NCBI RefSeq assembly: GCF_900119165.1
Contig: NZ_FPJG01000006.1
Location: forward strand, 2,480,001-2,544,000
Direction of reading: 5' to 3'
DNA length: 64,000 nt
Source: Amycolatopsis australiensis
Lineage (GTDB): Bacteria; Actinomycetota; Actinomycetes; Mycobacteriales; Pseudonocardiaceae
Part shown: in pieces, positions 59,612 through 64,000 of the stretch
Numbering within the stretch: the first letter of the stretch is position 1
Layout: every line of letters starts with the position of its first letter
The notes under the pieces: generated by a model
Told to the model about the DNA's origin: nothing
The model's database searches: none
Seen by the model: only the letters and a program-made list of their open reading frames with translations
Position numbers and translations under genes: made by a program

Positions 59612-59643
59612 GCGTTTTTTCAAGCGCCCGAACGAAAAAACGC
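59612..59643. promoter_or_regulatory. AT-rich inverted repeat GCGTTTTTTC / GAAAAAACGC
   Basis: A perfect 10-bp inverted repeat with a 12-nt loop, placed between the P450 stop and the STAS gene, both on the minus strand. Six A/T in a row in each arm is exceptional for this sequence. It could end P450 transcription or be a protein-binding site for the STAS gene. Confidence 0.5.
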
Positions 59644-59692
59644 GTCGCCGACCGCCCAGGAGCCGCCCGGCGGCTGCCGGGTTCGCGCGCCT

Positions 59693-60890
59693 TCAGTCCC
59701 AGGCGACCGGGAGGCGGTCGATCCCGTAGCTCGGGTGCGCGTGCCGGAACGGCAGCTCGCCGGTGGGAACGGCGAGCCGGAGCCGGGGCAGGCGCCGCAG
59801 CAGGGCGGTCAGGGCGATGCGCAGCTCCAGCCGCGCCAGGTGGTGGCCGAGGCACAGGTGTTCGCCGTGCCCGAAGGCGAGGTGGTGGTTGGGGCTGCGG
59901 CCCAGGTCGACCGCGTCCGGATCGGGGAAGTGGTCCGGGTCGCGGTTGGCGATGTCGGCAGCGGCGAGGACACCGTCGCCGGCGCGGATGGTCACGTCGC
60001 CGTGCCGCACGTCGGCCGTCGCGACGCGGCGGCGGCCGGTGTGGGTGATCGTCAGCAGCCGCAGCAGCTCGTCCACCGCGGTCGCCGGTGGGCCGTCCGG
60101 GTGCCGGAACGGCTCGGCGTGCCCGGGGTTGTCCGGCAGGAACGCGGTGGAGAGCGCGATCTGGTCGGCGGTGGTCTCGTGGCCGGTGATCAGCAGCAGG
60201 ATGGCCGTGGCCACCGCGTCGGACCGCGAGAGCGCGCCCGTTTCGACCTGCTCGGCGTTCAGCCGGCCGAGCAGGTCGCCGGTGCGCCGGATATCGCGCC
60301 GGTGCAGCAGGGTGCCGAGGTAGCGGGCGAGCTCGGCGGTGGCGGCCCGGTCGACCTCGCCGCCGGCGGAGTCGTCCAGCATCGCGCGGGCGCGGTCTTC
60401 GAAGAACGCGTGGTCTTCGTAGGGCACGCCGAGCAGTGCGCTGATGACGATGGACGGCAGCGGCAGCGCGTACCGCCGGACCAGGTCGGCGGGCTGGGGC
60501 CCGGCAGCCAGCTCGTCCAGCAGCTCGGCGGCGGTGCGTTCGATCGCCGGTCGCAGGGCCTCGACGCGGCGCACGGTGAACTCGCTGATCAGCATCCGGC
60601 GCAGGCGCGTGTGCTCGGGGGCGTCCATGGTGATGAACGAACCGCGCCCGGTCCGCCGGGCCCGGCTCGCCGGGCCGCGCGCGGGGTAGCCGGGCCGGGT
60701 GGCGTCGACGCTGAACCGGCGGTCGGCGAGCACCGCGCGGACGTCGGCGTACCGGGTCAGCAGCCACGGCGTGCTGCCGTCCCAGATCCGGACCCGGCTG
60801 ACCCGGGGCGTCGCGCTGCAACTCGGCCAGCCGGGGCGGCGGCGTGTAGGGACACGCCCGGGGCGGCGGGAACGCGCTGGCGCCGGTCAT
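59693..60890 (-). pseudogene. Cytochrome P450 with one frameshift
   Basis: The main frame (346 residues) has the I-helix oxygen motif GHETT, ExxR in DELLRLL, and the haem-Cys motif FGHGEHLCLGHHL. The missing N-terminus is in another frame, from an ATG overlapping the MarR stop (MTGASAFPPPRACPYTPPPR). The frames join at 60802-60808: removing one G from the CCCCGGG run restores the P450 pattern RDAPVSRVRIWDG. With that change the protein would have about 398 residues, normal for the family. Either a recent pseudogene or a sequencing error. Confidence 0.75.
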
Positions 60891-61327
60891 GAGTCCTCGT
60901 TGGCCACGGCGGGGTGGTCGGAGAGGCGATCGAGCAGGGGAGCGGCCAGGCGCAGCACGCCGCGCTCGGTTTCGCCGAGCGTCTCGAGCGCGCCGGCCAG
61001 CCACTCGTCGCGCTCGCGCATGTCAGCTTCCAGCGCGGCGGTCCCGCGCGCGGTGAGGTCCAGGACGACGCTGCGGCCGTCGTGCTCGTTGGGGGCCCGG
61101 CTGATCAGGCCGTCGGCCTCCAGTTCGGCGAACACCTTGGTCAGCGCCTGCGGCCGCTGCGCGTCGGCGGCCGCGATCTCGCCGGGACTGCTCGCCCCGT
61201 GCCGGGACAGGTAGCCGAGCACGCCGACTTTGGCGGGACTCAGCGCCCCGGCCGAGCGGCTGCCCCGCAACCGCCGCGCGAGCCGGAGCGTGCTCCGGCG
61301 CACCGCCTTCACCGTCTCGTCGTCCAT
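60887..61327 (-). CDS. MarR-family regulator
   Basis: A 146-residue MarR protein with winged helix ALSPAKVGVLGYLSRHG, PGEIAAADAQRPQALTKVFAELEADGLI and wing NEHDGRSVVLDLT. Its stop overlaps the P450 start (ATGA), so the two are one unit. A start at MDDETVKAV is preferred because the longer frame would contain the AT-rich operator region. It probably controls its own transcript. Confidence 0.85.
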   Translation of the reverse strand: MDDETVKAVRRSTLRLARRLRGSRSAGALSPAKVGVLGYLSRHGASSPGEIAAADAQRPQALTKVFAELEADGLISRAPNEHDGRSVVLDLTARGTAALEADMRERDEWLAGALETLGETERGVLRLAAPLLDRLSDHPAVANEDS

Positions 61328-61329
61328 AA

Positions 61330-61400
61330 TTAGTACTGTATTGATTACTAACCTTCGAGTATAAGGCGGGATATGTCCAGATATCATAAGTATTTACTTA
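61330..61400 (-). promoter_or_regulatory. AT-rich promoter and MarR operator region
   Basis: TTAGTA-N10-TACTAA lies at 61330-61351 and TAAGTA-TT-TACTTA at 61387-61400. The word TTACTAAC occurs twice. Between them, on the minus strand, TATACT (61363-61358) is a likely -10. The first repeat sits at the expected start point. This is the most AT-rich stretch of the window. Confidence 0.55.
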
Positions 61401-61515
61401 CTAACTGACGAAGCTGGCCGGTACCGGCCGATGACCGCGTTGCCCCCTACCTGCACCGCCGGCCGGCCGCCAGTGTGGGTCCCGGAACCGGAAACCGTGA
61501 CCGAAGGGGACTTCC

Positions 61516-62166
61516 ATGCACCGACGACTCCTGTGCGCTGCCGCCGCGATCGGCGCCGCCCTCACCCTCGTGGCCGCACCCGCGGACGCCGCCACGGCCG
61601 CGGTGCCGGGCGGCGCCACCGTCCGGACGCGGGCGGCCGATCCCATCTCCGACGACGAAGTGCGCGCGATCCTGGCCCGGATGGACGCCACCGGGACGCT
61701 CAGCGCCGAAGACCGCGCCGCCCTCGCCACCCGGCCGGAGGTCGCCGACCAGGTCTTCGTGCCCTCGGACGCCGAGGTCGTCGACGAGACCGCTCCGGCA
61801 CCCGCACCGGTGCCGGGGAAGACCAGCTGCACCTACGCCGACCGCTACATCAGCTATCCGAGCACCACGCACCTGAACCACGTGAAGTGGGCGGTCCGCG
61901 TCGACTGGTGCTACAACGGCAAGACGGTCAGCAACATCCGCCACTACGACTACCTGAAGGACAACGGCGGCGGGCTGGCCGACTACCAGGGGCTGCTGCA
62001 GAACCAGCTGACCTTCCCCGGCTCGGTGCACTACGAGGCGACCCTGGTCAAGCAGGCCAAGATCGCGCTCTGCGTCGTGAAGTACGGCTGCTACCACACC
62101 TACTACCCGCTCGAGCGGTTCACGCTCGGCAACAACGGCAGCTACCGCCTCCAGCAGCAGAAGTAG
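61516..62166 (+). CDS. Secreted protein of unknown function
   Basis: A 216-residue exported protein: signal peptide 1-25 (MHRRLLCAAAAIGAALTL, cleavage near ADAA), an acidic pro-like stretch with two helices (SDDEVRAILARMDATG), an Ala-Pro linker and a compact C-terminal domain of about 110 residues with four Cys, many Tyr and the blocks YISYPSTTHLNHVKW and VDWCYNGKTVSNI. I do not recognise the family. Ribosome site GAAGGGG. It converges with the flavoprotein gene. Confidence 0.75.
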   Translation: MHRRLLCAAAAIGAALTLVAAPADAATAAVPGGATVRTRAADPISDDEVRAILARMDATGTLSAEDRAALATRPEVADQVFVPSDAEVVDETAPAPAPVPGKTSCTYADRYISYPSTTHLNHVKWAVRVDWCYNGKTVSNIRHYDYLKDNGGGLADYQGLLQNQLTFPGSVHYEATLVKQAKIALCVVKYGCYHTYYPLERFTLGNNGSYRLQQQK

Positions 62167-62169
62167 CCG

Positions 62170-63354
62170 TCAGGCGGTGCTCGCGGCGCGCTCCCCGGCC
62201 ACCGTCGCGTGCCGGCGGCGCACCGGCAGCATCGACGTCGGGTGCGCCACGGTCCAGGCCGCGGCCCGGCAGATCGTCTCCTTGAGACGGGCGGCCGTCC
62301 GGCCGGTGACCGCGGACGGCTTCGGCCGGTCGTCCGGGGTCACCCACTGCACGATGGCGTCGCGGCGGCCGAGGCTGATGCACTGGGCGCTGTAGCCGAT
62401 CTTGTTCGGCGGGACCGGGCGCCCGGTCAGGCGGGCGGCGATCACGTCGGCGGCGTGGTGGGCCGTGGGAATCCCCGAGGCGCAGGACATCCGCAGCGGC
62501 GTGCCGCCCGCGCCCCGGGCGAGCGCGGCGTCGCCGACCGCGTAGACGTCGGGGTGCGAGACCGACCGCATCGTGTCGTCGACGACGATCTGCCCGGTCT
62601 CGGAGACCTGCATCGTCGTCGCCGCGGCGAGGGGGTGGACGGCGAAACCGGCCGTCCACACGGTCACCTGGGCGGGGATCGTGCGGCCGTCTGCGGTGAC
62701 CACGCTCGCCGGCTCGACGCGCGCGACGCCGGTGTGCTCGTGCACGGTGATGCCGAGCCGCTCGAACGCCGCGCGCAGGTGGCGCTGGGCCTTCTCGCTC
62801 AGCCAGTCGCCGACGCCGCCGCGGGCGGCGAGCGAGACGTCGAGGTCCGGGCGGGCTTCGGCGATCTCCGCGACGGCCTCGATGGCGGTGAGGCCGCCAC
62901 CGACGACGAGCACGGCTTCACCGGCCGCGAGGCCGGCCAGCCGCGCCCGCAGCCGCAGCGCGGACTGCTTGCCGGCGACGTCGCAGGCGTATTCGGCGAC
63001 GCCCGGGACGCCCCCGTCGGCGGCGGTGCTGCCCAGTGCGTAGACCAGCGTGTCGTAGGTGATCCGGTCCGGGCCGCCGTCGCCGGTGACGTCGACGGTC
63101 CTGTGCTCGGCGTCGACGGCGGTGACCCGGGCCTGCCGCACCCGCACGCCGGTGCCCGCGAAGACGTCGTCCAGCATGCGGGGCTCGAGGTCCTGGCCGG
63201 TCGCGAGCTGGTGCATGCGGATGCGCTCGACGAACTCGGAGCCGGCGTCGACGAGGACGATCTCGGTGTCGGCGGGGTGCAGCCGCTTGGCCAGCCGCCC
63301 GGCGGCGGTGGCTCCGGCGTATCCGGCCCCGAGAACGACGATCCGGTGCTTCAT
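62170..63354 (-). CDS. NDH-2-like FAD/NAD(P) oxidoreductase
   Basis: A 394-residue two-dinucleotide-binding flavoprotein: FAD motif VVLGAGYAGATAAGRLAKRL, NAD motif VLVVGGGLTAIEAVAEIAEA and terminal FAD-Asp in DVYAVGDAALARG. It resembles type II NADH dehydrogenases without their C-terminal membrane helix. Ribosome site GAGGGA. It lies 88 bp downstream of an ECF41-type sigma gene on the same strand; such sigma factors typically neighbour oxidoreductases, so it is the likely target. Confidence 0.85.
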   Translation of the reverse strand: MKHRIVVLGAGYAGATAAGRLAKRLHPADTEIVLVDAGSEFVERIRMHQLATGQDLEPRMLDDVFAGTGVRVRQARVTAVDAEHRTVDVTGDGGPDRITYDTLVYALGSTAADGGVPGVAEYACDVAGKQSALRLRARLAGLAAGEAVLVVGGGLTAIEAVAEIAEARPDLDVSLAARGGVGDWLSEKAQRHLRAAFERLGITVHEHTGVARVEPASVVTADGRTIPAQVTVWTAGFAVHPLAAATTMQVSETGQIVVDDTMRSVSHPDVYAVGDAALARGAGGTPLRMSCASGIPTAHHAADVIAARLTGRPVPPNKIGYSAQCISLGRRDAIVQWVTPDDRPKPSAVTGRTAARLKETICRAAAWTVAHPTSMLPVRRRHATVAGERAASTA

Positions 63355-63442
63355 GGTTTCCCTCATTCCCTCATCCGGTGGGTGTTCGCTGCCTGAACCG
63401 GGCAGCGGCACGAAACCTGACAGGGAAGAGCGGTGATCCACG

Positions 63443-64000
63443 TCACCAATCGCCGTCGAGCGGTTCCCCGTGGTCGAGGGCGGCCCACCGGCGCGTCGCG
63501 CGGGCGAGCTTGTCGGGGTTGGCCTGGGCGTGGACGGCCGCGATGCCGTCGGTGGTCACGTCCAGGGAGAAGACGCCGACGAGCCGGTCGCCGACCGTCA
63601 TGACCAGCGCCGGCCTGCCGTTGGCGACCGTGGCGAACAGGTCGGGCCTGCCGCCGACCATCTCCCACTTGGCCGCGGTGGGCTTGAACAGCCCGCGCAG
63701 GAACCTCGCCACCCGCAGCGCGCCGCTGATCGGCTGCGGGATCGAGAAGACCACGCCGCCGCCGTCGCCCACGCTGACGACGTCGTCGGTCAGCAGCCGG
63801 ACCAGCGAGTCGGTCCGGCCGCTCAGTGCCGCGGCGAGGAACTCCTCGACGATCTTGCGGGCCGCGGCCGCGTCGACCTCGACCCGGCGCCGGTCGGTGG
63901 CCAGGTGCTGCTTGGCCCGCCGGTAGATCTGCTGGCAGTTCGGCTCGGTGAGGTCGAGCACCTCGGCGATCTCGGCGTGGGCATAGCCGAACGCCTCGCG
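63443..64000 (-). CDS. ECF41-type sigma factor, C-terminal part (runs off right edge)
   Basis: The visible 185 residues begin inside sigma region 4 (REAFGYAHAEIAEVLDLTEP, NCQQIYRRAKQHL) and continue into a SnoaL-like C-terminal extension (IVEEFLAAALSGRTDSLVRLL) with the DGGG motif (SVGDGGGVVF) that marks the ECF41/SigJ group. That extension modulates activity in place of a separate anti-sigma factor. Region 2 and the start are outside the window. Upstream of the flavoprotein a -35-like TGTCAGG (63416-63422, minus strand) is present, but no clear -10 matches the ECF41 consensus. Confidence 0.85.
   Translation of the reverse strand, partial: REAFGYAHAEIAEVLDLTEPNCQQIYRRAKQHLATDRRRVEVDAAAARKIVEEFLAAALSGRTDSLVRLLTDDVVSVGDGGGVVFSIPQPISGALRVARFLRGLFKPTAAKWEMVGGRPDLFATVANGRPALVMTVGDRLVGVFSLDVTTDGIAAVHAQANPDKLARATRRWAALDHGEPLDGDW

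Noticed and set aside
1..64000. Prophage, integrative element, CRISPR array, tRNA or biosynthetic gene cluster core enzymes
   Set aside because: No integrase, transposase, phage structural gene, regularly spaced repeat, tRNA cloverleaf, polyketide synthase or NRPS module was recognised.

Overview
The window looks like a chromosomal segment of a high-GC actinomycete, most likely Amycolatopsis or a close Pseudonocardiales relative. This rests on very high GC with GTG/TTG starts, many regulators next to secondary-metabolism-type enzymes, a PAC2 protein, an Mce protein, a WS/DGAT acyltransferase, an ECF41-type sigma factor and an actinobacterial LexA box. No rRNA, tRNA, CRISPR array, transposase or integrase was found. 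Genes are dense, often with 4-nt GTGA/ATGA overlaps. The genus is an inference.

Layout. 1-4 kb: the N-terminal part of a GlcD-type flavin oxidase that continues past the left edge, a decayed LysR gene, a secreted PE-PPE-type hydrolase, an aldo/keto reductase, and a compact transcription unit for a 30-residue peptide. 4.2-14.1 kb: a catabolic island with a DUF3830 protein, a class III aminotransferase, a succinate-semialdehyde-type dehydrogenase, a tartrate/D-malate-type dehydrogenase, a GntR/FCD regulator, two maleate-isomerase-like proteins, a D-2-hydroxyacid dehydrogenase and an amidase. It is tied together by three copies of the palindrome ATTGTYGACAAT, each placed on a promoter. 14.1-17.6 kb: an ArsR/MaoC-like pair, an MFS exporter and another ArsR-type regulator. 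17.6-20.6 kb: a pqqA-C-D-E-B operon, including a 31-residue pqqA. 20.7-25.4 kb: a WS/DGAT enzyme, then a ThDP enzyme-SDR-GntR operon behind a 25-bp palindrome. 25.4-28.9 kb: an alpha-galactosidase-like GH27 protein and a wrecked GH27 paralogue. 28.9-40 kb: a CoA-transferase, an aminotransferase, a small gene behind a LexA box, IclR and MarR regulators with visible operators, paired PH-domain membrane proteins, a PAC2 protein, a methyltransferase and a thioesterase.

40-50 kb holds an orphan Mce protein, FAD monooxygenase/TetR, a YggT protein, two GlxA/AraC-type regulators in the wider region, several NAD(P)-binding reductase-like proteins, a DHFR-family remnant and a badly broken AfsR/SARP-type NB-ARC regulator. 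50-55 kb holds a likely operon of cupin, MFS transporter, DUF3870 protein, metallo-beta-lactamase-fold hydrolase and quinone oxidoreductase, followed by a PhzF-type enzyme. 55-64 kb holds a GlxA-type regulator, a lipoprotein hydrolase, TetR/FAD-monooxygenase, a STAS protein, a frameshifted P450 behind a MarR gene, a secreted protein, and an NDH-2-like flavoprotein downstream of an ECF41-type sigma factor cut by the right edge.

Five coding regions are broken. Three of them (LysR, GH27, DHFR) show losses of whole domains or blocks, which is real decay. The P450 and parts of the AfsR gene show single-base shifts in G/C runs, which could also be sequencing errors. The best candidates for undescribed biology are the ATTGTYGACAAT regulon, the autonomous 30-residue peptide unit, the 65-residue gene behind a LexA box, and the DUF3870/MBL operon.
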